Both the position numbers and the translations under genes were made by a program. This document shows, piece by piece, positions 27,033 to 35,182 of a stretch of DNA of 64,000 bases. Source of the stretch: Poindextera sp036272595 (GTDB lineage: Bacteria; Pseudomonadota; Alphaproteobacteria; Caulobacterales; Caulobacteraceae); contig DATAYM010000067.1 of the NCBI GenBank assembly GCA_036272595.1, positions 72,705-136,704 on the forward strand, given 5' to 3'. Under the pieces are notes generated by a model. It worked only from the letters and a program-made list of their open reading frames with translations. It was not told the origin of the DNA and did not search any database. Every line of letters starts with the position of its first letter. The stretch's first letter is position 1.

Positions 27033-28832
27033 TCAGTCTTCCTCGGCCTCGGCGGTGTCTTCCACGGCCGGGGCTTCGGGGGCGGCGAGTTTGCGGACGC
27101 CGACGATTTCCGTGCCCGGGAAGGCCTGCATCACCGTCCGCACGAAGGGGTCGGCGGCGACCGCGTCCAGGGCGGCCTTTTCTTCGCGTTTCTGGCGTTC
27201 CCAGGCGCTTTCCGCGCCGCCGCCGCCCTCGGCCGCCACCAGCCAGGGCTGGCCGGTCCATTCCTTCAGGCGCGCCACCAGCCGGCCGGCCAGGTTGGCC
27301 GGCGCGCCGGGGGCAGGCTCGAAGGTGATGGCGCCGGGGCGGAAGCTGATCGGCCGCATGAAGCGGTCGACGTCCAGCTTCAGGCTGATGTCGCGGCGGG
27401 CCTCGATCAGGCCCAGCACGTCCTCGAACGACTGCGGCGCGGCCAGCGCCGTCGGGGCGTTGTGCGGCGCCGGCGCGACCATGCGCGCCGTCGCCGCGCC
27501 GCCGCCGGAGCCGCCAGAGCCGCTTGTTGGCCGTCCGGACGCGGGCTGGCCGCCGCCCGAGGGCTGGCCGGCGAGCGCCGCGGTATCGCCGTCGCGCAGC
27601 GCCTTCAGCGCCTCTTCCGGCCCCGGCAGGTCGGCGGCGTAGCACAGGCGCAGCAGCGCCATCTCCACCGCCGCCTTCGGGTCGGGGGCGCGGCGGGCCT
27701 CGTCGTGGGCGCGCAGCAGCATCTGCCAGACCCGCGCCAGTGTCCCGGCCGAGGCCTGGGTCCCGACGGCGGTCAGCCTGGCCGCCTGGTCCCTGGGCAG
27801 GCCCAGCACGTCGGGGCCGAGCGCCTTGGCCAGGGCCGCTCCGTGGGCGTGCTCCAAGAGGTCGAGCAACACCACCACCGGGTCGGCCCCCAGGCCGTAG
27901 AGGCCGGCGAAAGCCTGCAACGCCTCGGCGGCGCGGCCGCGCATGGCCAGCTCGAACAGCTCGATGGTCTGGGCCCGGTCGGCCAGGCCCAGCATGTCGC
28001 GGACGGCGGCGGCGGTGACCATCTGGCCGTCGTCGGCCTGGACGATGGCCTGGTCCAGCAGCGACTGGGCGTCGCGCACCGAGCCCTCGGCGGCGCGGGA
28101 GATCAGCGCCAGGCCCTCGGACTCGATCTTCGCGCCCTCGGCGGCGGCGATGTCGGCCAGGTTCCTGGCGATCACCTCAGGCTCGACCCGGCGCAGGTCG
28201 AAGCGCTGGCAGCGGGAAAGGATGGTCACCGGCACCTTGCGGATTTCGGTGGTGGCGAAGATGAACTTGGCGTGTGGCGGCGGCTCTTCCAGGGTCTTGA
28301 GCAGCGCGTTGAAGGCCGCGGTCGACAGCATGTGCACTTCGTCGATGATGTAGACCTTGTAGCGCGCCTCGACCGGGGCGTAGCGCACCCCGTCGATCAA
28401 CTCGCGCATCTCGTCGACCTTGGAGCGGCTGGCGGCGTCCAGCTCCAGCACGTCCATGTGCCGGCCCTCGATGATGGCCCGGCAGTGGGCGCCCTCGACG
28501 GCCAGGTCGAGCGTCGGCTGGTCGATCCCCTCGGCCTTGTAGTTGAGCGCCCGCGCCAGCAGCCGCGCGGTGGTGGTCTTGCCGACCCCGCGCACGCCGG
28601 TGAGCATGAAGGCGTGGGCGATGCGGCCTGAGGCGAAGGCGTTGGTCAGGGTGCGGACCATGCCTTCCTGGCCGATCAGGTCATGGAAGGTCCGCGGCCG
28701 GTATTTGCGCGCCAGGACCTGATAGCCGCCGCCCGGCCCGGCGGGGGCGGCCGGCGCGCCGCCGAACATGTCGACCGTCGCCTCGTCCGGCTCCGGCGCT
28801 TCGACCATGTCGGAAGGCGGCTGATCGTCCAT
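27033..28832 (-). CDS. dnaX: DNA polymerase III gamma/tau subunit
   Basis: Clamp-loader ATPase, 599 residues. Walker A GVRGVGKT is at 79-86, Walker B YIIDEVH at 161-167, and the SRC motif at 207-209. An N-terminal extension of about 35 residues precedes the ATPase core. The region that binds zinc through four Cys in E. coli (between Walker A and B) retains only Cys117. A Gly/Ala-rich linker and a C-terminal domain follow, so a full tau-like product is expected. It lies about 20 bases after the SRP RNA on the same strand. Confidence 0.96.
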   Translation of the reverse strand: MDDQPPSDMVEAPEPDEATVDMFGGAPAAPAGPGGGYQVLARKYRPRTFHDLIGQEGMVRTLTNAFASGRIAHAFMLTGVRGVGKTTTARLLARALNYKAEGIDQPTLDLAVEGAHCRAIIEGRHMDVLELDAASRSKVDEMRELIDGVRYAPVEARYKVYIIDEVHMLSTAAFNALLKTLEEPPPHAKFIFATTEIRKVPVTILSRCQRFDLRRVEPEVIARNLADIAAAEGAKIESEGLALISRAAEGSVRDAQSLLDQAIVQADDGQMVTAAAVRDMLGLADRAQTIELFELAMRGRAAEALQAFAGLYGLGADPVVVLLDLLEHAHGAALAKALGPDVLGLPRDQAARLTAVGTQASAGTLARVWQMLLRAHDEARRAPDPKAAVEMALLRLCYAADLPGPEEALKALRDGDTAALAGQPSGGGQPASGRPTSGSGGSGGGAATARMVAPAPHNAPTALAAPQSFEDVLGLIEARRDISLKLDVDRFMRPISFRPGAITFEPAPGAPANLAGRLVARLKEWTGQPWLVAAEGGGGAESAWERQKREEKAALDAVAADPFVRTVMQAFPGTEIVGVRKLAAPEAPAVEDTAEAEED

Positions 28833-28852
28833 TCAAATCCCGGCGGAGAAGA

Positions 28853-28955
28853 GGGTGGAGGCTGAACGGCGACCCGGAGCGAAACTCGTTGTGGCTGCTT
28901 CCTTCCGGACCTGACCAGGTTGGCGAGGACTCCGCCCGCCGCCAGCCTCCGCCCC
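28853..28955 (-). ncRNA. ffs: Signal recognition particle RNA (small bacterial type)
   Basis: On the minus strand the segment contains the SRP domain IV core: GUCAGGUCCGGAAGGAAGCA (complement of 28898-28917), then GCCACAACGAG. The ends pair: GGAGGCUG near the 5' end with CAGCCUCC near the 3' end, and CGGCG with CGCCG inside that. About 100 nucleotides, as expected for the 4.5S-type RNA that binds Ffh and FtsY for co-translational membrane targeting. It lies between nudC (opposite strand) and dnaX, a placement seen in other alphaproteobacteria. Exact ends are estimated from the pairing. Confidence 0.93.
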
Positions 28956-29048
28956 CAATATCGCGGGCCGCGGCGACGGACGCAAGGGCCGCGCCCCTAT
29001 CGCAACGCCGAAGCTGACGAACCGCGTTCGGCGGGTTAAGAGCCATGC

Positions 29049-29981
29049 ATGCCCCTGAACGCCTTCACCAACACCTTCGCCGGCAACCCGCTGGACCGGG
29101 TCAGCTACAAGCGGAGCGATCCGGACTGGATCGACGCCCAGCTGAAGGACCCGGATACGCTGGCGGTGGCGCTGTGGAACGGCAAGCCGCTGATCGAGGA
29201 CGCGCCCGGACCGGACAAGGCGCTGCGCATCGCCTACCTGCCCATGGCCCTGGCCCGCGAGGTGGCCGGCGGCGACCAGCGGCTGCTGTTCCTGGGCCTG
29301 TGGAAGGAAACCGCGGTTTTCGCCATCGACCTGGAGAGCGCGCTCGATCCGGCTGAAGGCCCCCTCGCCGGCTTCGGGCGGTTCGAGGATCTGCGGGCGA
29401 CGGCGCTGCGGCTGCCGGCCGGCGACGCGGCCATACTGGCCACCGCCAAGAGCCTGTTCGAATGGCGCCGCCGCCACGGCTTCTGCCCGGCCTGCGGCGA
29501 GCCGACCCTGGCCATCGACGGCGGCTGGAAGCGGGTCTGCGAAAGCTGCCGCACCGAGCATTTCCCGCGCACCGACCCGGTGGTGATCATGCTGCCGACG
29601 TTCGGCGAGCGCTGCCTGCTCGGCCGCCAGGCGGTCTGGCCCAAGGGTATGTATTCGGCCCTGGCCGGTTTCCTGGAGCCCGGCGAAAGCATCGAGGAGG
29701 CCTGCGCCCGCGAGGTGTTCGAGGAGGCCGGGCTGGTCACCACCCGGGTGCGCTATCATTCGACCCAGCCCTGGCCCTATCCGTCGTCGCTGATGATCGG
29801 GCTGATCTGCGAGGTCGAGACCGACGAAGCCGTCGCCGACCAGATCGAGATCGAGGAGGTGCGCTGGTTCACCCGCGACGAGACCCGGGCGCTGATCGCC
29901 GGCGAACTGAACGACGCGCGCGCGCCCGGCGGCATGGCCATCGCCTTCCAGCTGATCAAGGCCTGGGCGGAAGAGGAATAG
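29049..29981 (+). CDS. nudC: NAD(H) pyrophosphatase / RNA decapping Nudix hydrolase
   Basis: Cleaves NADH to NMNH and AMP and, in E. coli, removes NAD caps from RNA. 310 residues. The four-Cys zinc site is present (Cys146, 149, 164, 167). The Nudix box GFLEPGESIEEACAREVFEE spans 207-226 and continues with AGL. The NudC-specific signature TQPWPYPSS is at 239-247 (usual form SQPWPFPxS). The start at 29049 gives the normal length; an ATG at 29045 is out of frame. Confidence 0.95.
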   Translation: MPLNAFTNTFAGNPLDRVSYKRSDPDWIDAQLKDPDTLAVALWNGKPLIEDAPGPDKALRIAYLPMALAREVAGGDQRLLFLGLWKETAVFAIDLESALDPAEGPLAGFGRFEDLRATALRLPAGDAAILATAKSLFEWRRRHGFCPACGEPTLAIDGGWKRVCESCRTEHFPRTDPVVIMLPTFGERCLLGRQAVWPKGMYSALAGFLEPGESIEEACAREVFEEAGLVTTRVRYHSTQPWPYPSSLMIGLICEVETDEAVADQIEIEEVRWFTRDETRALIAGELNDARAPGGMAIAFQLIKAWAEEE

Positions 29982-30000
29982 AGGTTTCCGGATACTTTAG

Positions 30001-30100
30001 CCGTCATCCCCCGCTGGAGCCGCGCAGCGGCGGAATGCGGGGGCCTCATAGGCACTGATCGAAGACAGTGATCATGGGTCGCCCGAACAAGTCGGGCGAT
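30001..30100. repeat. Palindromic intergenic elements (REP-like)
   Basis: Two hairpins: CCCCCGC (30008-30014) with GCGGGGG (30037-30043), and TCGCCCGA (30079-30086) with TCGGGCGA (30092-30099) around ACAAG. The outer CCGTCAT at 30001 is also complementary to ATGACGG at 30099-30105, giving a nested structure. They lie between nudC and the MFS gene and could act as a terminator for nudC, but no T-run follows. Confidence 0.55.
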
Positions 30101-30135
30101 GACGGGGGCGGAATGGAAAGCTGGGGAATGAGTTC

Positions 30136-31503
30136 ATGACGACCTTGTCGGAGCTGCGCGGTCTGGACCGGCGTCAGTGGAGCGCGGTGGCCGCCAGCTT
30201 CCTGGGCTGGACCCTGGACGCCTTCGACTTCTTCCTGATGGTCTTCATGTTCAAGGCCATCGCCGCCGACTTCCACGCCGACCTGGCGGCGGTGGTTGCG
30301 GCCTCGACCCTGACCCTGGCGGCGCGGCCGTTCGGGGCCTTGGTGTTCGGCATGATGGCCGACCGGTTCGGCCGCCGGCCGATCCTGATGACCAATGTGG
30401 TGATGTATTCGGTGCTGGAGCTGGCCTCGGCCTTCGCCCCGAGCCTGGCGGTGCTGCTGTTGCTGCGCGCCCTGTTCGGCTTCGCCATGGGCGGGGTCTG
30501 GGGCGTCGGCGCCTCGCTGGCGCTGGAATCCATTCCGCCCAAGGCGCGCGGCATCATCTCCGGCATGCTGCAGGAGGGCTATGCCGCCGGCTACCTGCTG
30601 GCCTCGGCGGTATTCTTCTTCCTGTTCGACCACATCGGCTGGCGCGGCATGTTCATGGTCGGCGCCATTCCGGCGGTGCTGGCGGTGTTCATCCAGCTTT
30701 CCGTTCACGAATCGCCGGCCTTCCAGATCGAGCACGGCCGGGCGCATGGGCGCAGTCCGCTGTTCCTGTTCGGGCTCGGCGCCGTCGCCCTGGCCATCGC
30801 CGTCGGACCGCCGGTGGTCGGGCCGATGCTGAAGGTTCCGATCCTGACCTGGGTCTACGCCATCGACGCGCCGCTGGCCCTGTGCGGCCTCTGGTTCTTC
30901 CGCGGCCACTGGAAGATGGCGCTGTACGTCGTGGCCCTGATGACCGCCTTCAACTTCTTCAGCCACGGCACCCAGGACCTCTACCCGACCTTCATGCAGA
31001 AGGGGCTGGGCTTCGACACCCACGTCACCGGCCTTTTGACCGCGCTCGGCAACGTCGGCGCCATCGGCGGCGGGCTGCTGTTCGGGGCCTGGTCGGAGCG
31101 GCTGGGACGGCGCTGGGGCATCGTCGTCGCCTCGCTGGCCTCGCTGGCGGTCATCCCGCTCTGGGCCTTCTCGCACGCCATCGTGCTGCTGGGCCTCGGC
31201 GCCTTCGCCATGCAGTTCATGGTCCAGGGCGCCTGGGGCATCATCCCGGTGCACCTGAACGAGCTGGCGCCGGCCGACGCCCGCGGCGCCTTCCCCGGCT
31301 ACGCCTACCAGGTCGGCAACCTGCTGGCCTCGGGCAACGCCGTCTGGCAGGCGCGCATCGCCGAGGCCCACCACAACAGCTACGGCCTGGCCATGGCCAT
31401 CGTGGCGGCGGCCGCGGCGGTGATCATCGCCGTGGTGACGATCCTGGGGCCGGAGCGCCGCGACGCCGTCTTCGCGGCGCCGGCGAACGAGGCCGCGGCT
31501 TGA
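30136..31503 (+). CDS. MFS carrier of the sialate/lactate:proton symporter (SHS) type
   Basis: A 455-residue inner-membrane protein with 12 predicted helices. The start LGWTLDAFDFFLMVFM and the loop MADRFGRRPILM resemble carboxylate symporters such as NanT and SHS-family lactate carriers. The second half has the GAWSERLGRRWG repeat of the MFS loop motif. A monocarboxylate or acidic sugar substrate is inferred from family only. A glycosyltransferase gene follows 16 bases later on the same strand, with no obvious functional link. Confidence 0.86.
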   Translation: MTTLSELRGLDRRQWSAVAASFLGWTLDAFDFFLMVFMFKAIAADFHADLAAVVAASTLTLAARPFGALVFGMMADRFGRRPILMTNVVMYSVLELASAFAPSLAVLLLLRALFGFAMGGVWGVGASLALESIPPKARGIISGMLQEGYAAGYLLASAVFFFLFDHIGWRGMFMVGAIPAVLAVFIQLSVHESPAFQIEHGRAHGRSPLFLFGLGAVALAIAVGPPVVGPMLKVPILTWVYAIDAPLALCGLWFFRGHWKMALYVVALMTAFNFFSHGTQDLYPTFMQKGLGFDTHVTGLLTALGNVGAIGGGLLFGAWSERLGRRWGIVVASLASLAVIPLWAFSHAIVLLGLGAFAMQFMVQGAWGIIPVHLNELAPADARGAFPGYAYQVGNLLASGNAVWQARIAEAHHNSYGLAMAIVAAAAAVIIAVVTILGPERRDAVFAAPANEAAA

Positions 31504-31519
31504 GCGGCGGCGCGATCCG

Positions 31520-33448
31520 GTGTCCATCCCGGGCTTGAACGCCAGCCTGCCCGCCGAGATTGCGGTGGCGATCAACCGCCCGGACGCGCCTCGCGCCGGC
31601 TTCGACCACGGCGGTGAAAAGCCGCTGATCTCCTGCCTGATGACCGGCTCCGGGGCGCTTGCCGAGGCCCGGCTCGCCATCGAGGCCTGGCTCCGCCAGA
31701 CCTACCCGCGGCGGGAACTGGTCATCGTCGCTCCGACGCCGGACGCGGCGCTTATGGACTATCTTCGCGCGCTGGACCGCGAAGACATCCGCCTGGTGCG
31801 GGTGGAACCGGGCCTCGATCTGGCCGGCCGGCGCAACCTCGGCCGCGATCTCGCCCAGGGCGCGCTGATCTGTCGGTGGGACGAGGCCGACCTGCACGAC
31901 CCGCAACGGCTCGAGGTGCAGTACGAGGCGCTGAAGGCCGCCGGCGCCTATGCCTGCCTGGCGCGGCGGTGGATCGACTGGCGCCCGGAAGAGCGGCGGC
32001 TGGGCTTCGTCGACGACGTCCCGCTCGCGAGCTCGCTGATGGCGCTGAAGTCGTCCATGCCGCCGGAGCCGGTCGGCGGCGGCGAAGACGATCCGCTGGT
32101 CCGCGCCTTCCTTGACCAGGTCCGCGTTGCGCTGGTCGAGCTCAGCCGCCTGATCGTGCGGACCGGCGGCGATCCGGTCCAGCCCGCCAGCGCCTTCGCG
32201 GACGAGCGCCATGACGCGGTGGTCGATGAACTGGCCCAGCGCCTGCCCATGCGCGCCCGCGCCCAGCCTCCGGTCGGCGAGCCGCCCGGCCTGGGGGTCC
32301 AGGTCCGGCTGTTCGGGCATTTCAGTTCGACCACCGGCATCGGTTCATCCTCCCGCGGCACGGCCGAGGCGCTGGCCGCGGCCGGCGTGGACTTCGACGT
32401 CGTGCACCTGCCCTGGCCGGACCCGCACCCGCAGCCGGTCCCGGTCCCGCCGCCGGCCGACCCCGCCGCCGCCGGCCGCTGGATGTGGCCGGTCAACATC
32501 GTCCACATGAACCCCGGCGACGTGGCCATCCTCGGCGAACCGGCGATCGCCGAACTCGGGCTCGCGAACGACACGCGCGCCTTCACCATCGGCCTGTGGG
32601 CCTGGGAGACGCAGAACGGCGTGCCGTCCAGCTGGCTGCCGCTCTATCCCGCCTATGACGAGATCTGGACGCCCAGCGCCCACGCTGCGGCGGCCATCGC
32701 CAGGACCGCACCGGTTCCGGTGGTGGTCGTGCCGCATGTGATCGCGCCGCCGGCGCCCAGCCTCGGGCGCGCCGCGCTGGGCCTGCCCACGGACGCCTTC
32801 GTCTTCCTGTTCGTCTTCGACGCCTACAGCAACGTGCGGCGGAAGAACCCGGCGGCCGTGATCGCCGCCTACCGCATGGCCTTTCCCCGGCCTTCGGGCG
32901 GGATGATGTTGGTTCTGAAGGGCAAGATGCTGTCGCCGGCCGAGCTCGCGGATCTGACCGTCCAGGCCGCCGGCAGGCCGGACATCGTGATCGTCGCCGA
33001 GCGCTGGAGCGGCGAGCGCCTGCTGGCGCTCATGGCGGCTTGCGACGCCTATGTTTCGCTGCATCGGGCCGAGGGATTCGGCCGCACCATGGCCGAGGCC
33101 ATGGCCTACGGCAAACCGGTCATCGCCACCGCCTGGTCGGGCAACATGGACTTCATGACCGACCAGACCGCCTATCTGGTCCCCTACCGGCTGACGGCGC
33201 TCGAGGTCGGCGACCAGGACTTCGAGGCCGGCTCGATCTGGGCCGAGCCCGACGTGGCCGCCGCCGCCGCCCTGATGGACCATGTCGCGAGCCGCCGCGC
33301 GGAAGCGGCCCACGTGGGCCAGCGCGCGGCCGAATGGGTGAACGTCAACCTCAGCGCCGCCGCGATCGGCCGGCGGATGCGCGAGCGGCTGGCCAGCCGC
33401 CGCTACGACCGTCCGGGCGCGGCCTATCGCCCGGCGGTCTTCCGGTAG
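31520..33448 (+). CDS. Two-domain glycosyltransferase (GT-A fold fused to GT-B fold)
   Basis: A 642-residue cytoplasmic protein. Residues about 35-190 look like a GT2-type GT-A domain: PLISCLMTGS, then the nucleotide-sugar region CRWDEADLHDPQRLEVQYEA, where a WDEAD sequence stands in the DxD position. Residues about 255-630 are a GT4-type GT-B domain with HFSSTTGIGSSSRGTAEAL near its start and the donor-site motif RAEGFGRTMAEAMAYGKP near 515-532. The start is a GTG at 31520 without a strong ribosome site; a later start would trim the N-terminus. It overlaps the 3' end of pheA by 25 bases. The acceptor is unknown, with a surface polysaccharide the likeliest. Confidence 0.85.
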   Translation: MSIPGLNASLPAEIAVAINRPDAPRAGFDHGGEKPLISCLMTGSGALAEARLAIEAWLRQTYPRRELVIVAPTPDAALMDYLRALDREDIRLVRVEPGLDLAGRRNLGRDLAQGALICRWDEADLHDPQRLEVQYEALKAAGAYACLARRWIDWRPEERRLGFVDDVPLASSLMALKSSMPPEPVGGGEDDPLVRAFLDQVRVALVELSRLIVRTGGDPVQPASAFADERHDAVVDELAQRLPMRARAQPPVGEPPGLGVQVRLFGHFSSTTGIGSSSRGTAEALAAAGVDFDVVHLPWPDPHPQPVPVPPPADPAAAGRWMWPVNIVHMNPGDVAILGEPAIAELGLANDTRAFTIGLWAWETQNGVPSSWLPLYPAYDEIWTPSAHAAAAIARTAPVPVVVVPHVIAPPAPSLGRAALGLPTDAFVFLFVFDAYSNVRRKNPAAVIAAYRMAFPRPSGGMMLVLKGKMLSPAELADLTVQAAGRPDIVIVAERWSGERLLALMAACDAYVSLHRAEGFGRTMAEAMAYGKPVIATAWSGNMDFMTDQTAYLVPYRLTALEVGDQDFEAGSIWAEPDVAAAAALMDHVASRRAEAAHVGQRAAEWVNVNLSAAAIGRRMRERLASRRYDRPGAAYRPAVFR

Positions 33449-34293
33449 GGATCCGCCGGATAGACCCCGAGGATCTCGAACCGCTCGGAGAAAAAGCTGA
33501 GTTCCTCGAAGGCGCGGGCCAGGGGCGCGTCCTCGGGCCGGCCGTCGACCTCGGCATAGAAGAAGGTCGCGGTGAAGGCGCCGTTCTCCATGTAGCTTTC
33601 CAGCTTGGTCATGTTGACGCCGTTGGTGGCGAAGCCGCCCAGCGCCTTGTAGAGCGCCGCCGGCAGGTTGCGGACGCGGAAGATGAAGCTGGTCACGCAG
33701 GGCGTCCCGGCCGGCGGCGGCGGCGGATCGCGGTCGGCGGTCATGACCAGGAAACGGGTGGTGTTGTGCCGTTCGTCCTCGACGTCGCGCATCAGGATGG
33801 TCAGGCCGTAGATTTCCGCCGCCAGTTCCGGCGAAATGGCGCCGCGGGTGGGATCGGGATGCTCGGCCAGGGCCTTGGCGGCGCCGGCGGTGTCGCCGAC
33901 CGCCTCGGTGGCGACGCCGAGCCGGCGCAGGGTCTTGCGGCACTGGCCGAGCGCGATGGCCATGGAGGCGACCGTGCGGACCTGCTCGAGAGCCACCCCG
34001 GGATTGGCCATCAGGTGAAAGCGGATCGGCTTGAACCGCTCGCCGATGATGCGAAGGCCGGACTCCGGCAAAAGGTGGTGCACGTCGGCGACGCGGCCGG
34101 CGATGGAGTTTTCCACGGGGATCATGCCCAGCGTCGCGGCGCCGGTCTTGATCGCCTCGAAAGCGTCTTCGAAGGTGGCGCAGGCCATCGGTTCGTAGTC
34201 GGGATAATAGTCCCGGCTGGCCTCGTGGCTGTTGGCCCCCATCTCGCCCTGGAAGGCGATCTTCGGCCCATCAGGCGGAAAACCCTCGCTCAT
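33424..34293 (-). CDS. pheA: Prephenate dehydratase
   Basis: Converts prephenate to phenylpyruvate in phenylalanine synthesis; a stand-alone enzyme (289 residues) without a chorismate mutase domain. The catalytic domain has the AFQGEMGANSHEA start, PVENSIAGRV, and the NTTRF motif near 193-197 with the essential Thr. A C-terminal ACT domain follows from about 218. In it the phenylalanine-binding ESRP motif reads ESYM and GALV reads NLPAALY, as seen in alphaproteobacterial enzymes. The ATG at 34293 overlaps the kdsB stop (ATGA). Confidence 0.95.
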   Translation of the reverse strand: MSEGFPPDGPKIAFQGEMGANSHEASRDYYPDYEPMACATFEDAFEAIKTGAATLGMIPVENSIAGRVADVHHLLPESGLRIIGERFKPIRFHLMANPGVALEQVRTVASMAIALGQCRKTLRRLGVATEAVGDTAGAAKALAEHPDPTRGAISPELAAEIYGLTILMRDVEDERHNTTRFLVMTADRDPPPPPAGTPCVTSFIFRVRNLPAALYKALGGFATNGVNMTKLESYMENGAFTATFFYAEVDGRPEDAPLARAFEELSFFSERFEILGVYPADPYRKTAGR

Positions 34294-35027
34294 CTGTTCT
34301 GCTCCGCATGGGCGCGTGCGATGGCCAGCTCGGCCTGGGTGTTGACCTCGATCGGCATGGCCTCGGCCACCGCCGCCCAGATGCAAAGACCGAGTTCGAG
34401 CGCGCGCAGCTGCTCAAGCTTTTCGCGGCGCTCCAGCGGCGACGGCGGCGCGGCGGCGAACCGGTCCAGCGCTTCGCGCCGATAGCCGTAGATGCCGATG
34501 TGCCGCCACACCGGCCCGTCGCCATAGAGGGTGGAACGGGTGAAATAGAGCGCCCGCCCCGCCTTGGCGCCCGGCGCCAGCGCCACGACCGCCTTCGGGC
34601 AGTCGGGATCGGCGCGCTCGGCCGGCGAGCCTTCCGGTGCGATCAGAGTGGCGATGTCGCAGGCCGGCTCCTGGTCCAGCAAGCGTGCGCAGGACGCCAC
34701 CAGGGCCGGATCGAGGAAAGGGATGTCGCCTTGCAGGTTGATCACCGCATCGTGCCGGCGTTCGGGGTCGAGTACGGCCAGCGCGGCCAGTATGCGGTCG
34801 GAGCCCGAGGGCAGGCCGGGGTCGGTCAGCACCGCCCGGCCGCCGGCGGCCTCGACCGCGGCGACGATCTCGGCGTCGCCGGCGGCCACCGCGACCGGAC
34901 CGACGGCGGCCGCCTCGGCCTGCCTCAGCACCCGGACGATCAGCGGCAGGCCGCCGATGTCGGCCAGCGGCTTGCCGGGCAGGCGCGACGCCGCCATGCG
35001 GGCGGGAATAAGCACGATCGGATGCAT
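34290..35027 (-). CDS. kdsB: 3-deoxy-manno-octulosonate cytidylyltransferase (CMP-KDO synthetase)
   Basis: Activates KDO with CTP for lipopolysaccharide core synthesis. 245 residues. It begins with PIVLIPARMAASRLPGKPLA, the nucleotide-binding signature. NLQGDIPFLDP near 98-108 carries the metal-binding Asp, and the HIGIYGYRREAL segment is present. It precedes pheA in a coupled pair and diverges from the membrane-bound cytochrome c gene, an arrangement common in alphaproteobacteria. Confidence 0.95.
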   Translation of the reverse strand: MHPIVLIPARMAASRLPGKPLADIGGLPLIVRVLRQAEAAAVGPVAVAAGDAEIVAAVEAAGGRAVLTDPGLPSGSDRILAALAVLDPERRHDAVINLQGDIPFLDPALVASCARLLDQEPACDIATLIAPEGSPAERADPDCPKAVVALAPGAKAGRALYFTRSTLYGDGPVWRHIGIYGYRREALDRFAAAPPSPLERREKLEQLRALELGLCIWAAVAEAMPIEVNTQAELAIARAHAEQNR

Positions 35028-35182
35028 GCGATCCTTAAGCGGAACGGGGCGCCGCCTGGCCCCATTTGGCCGGTTGCGTGCCGGCCGGTAGCGTGTCAGA
35101 GACGCGAGCGCAAGGATGGCCGGGCCGAGGCTTACGACGCCGCCTTGCCGATGGACGCACGCTTAGAGGGCTGACGAGCGGG

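Noticed and set aside
28853..28955. Segment first considered as an extended 5' part of dnaX or an antisense ORF
   Set aside because: The paired ends and the GGAAGGAAGCAG core identify it as SRP RNA instead.
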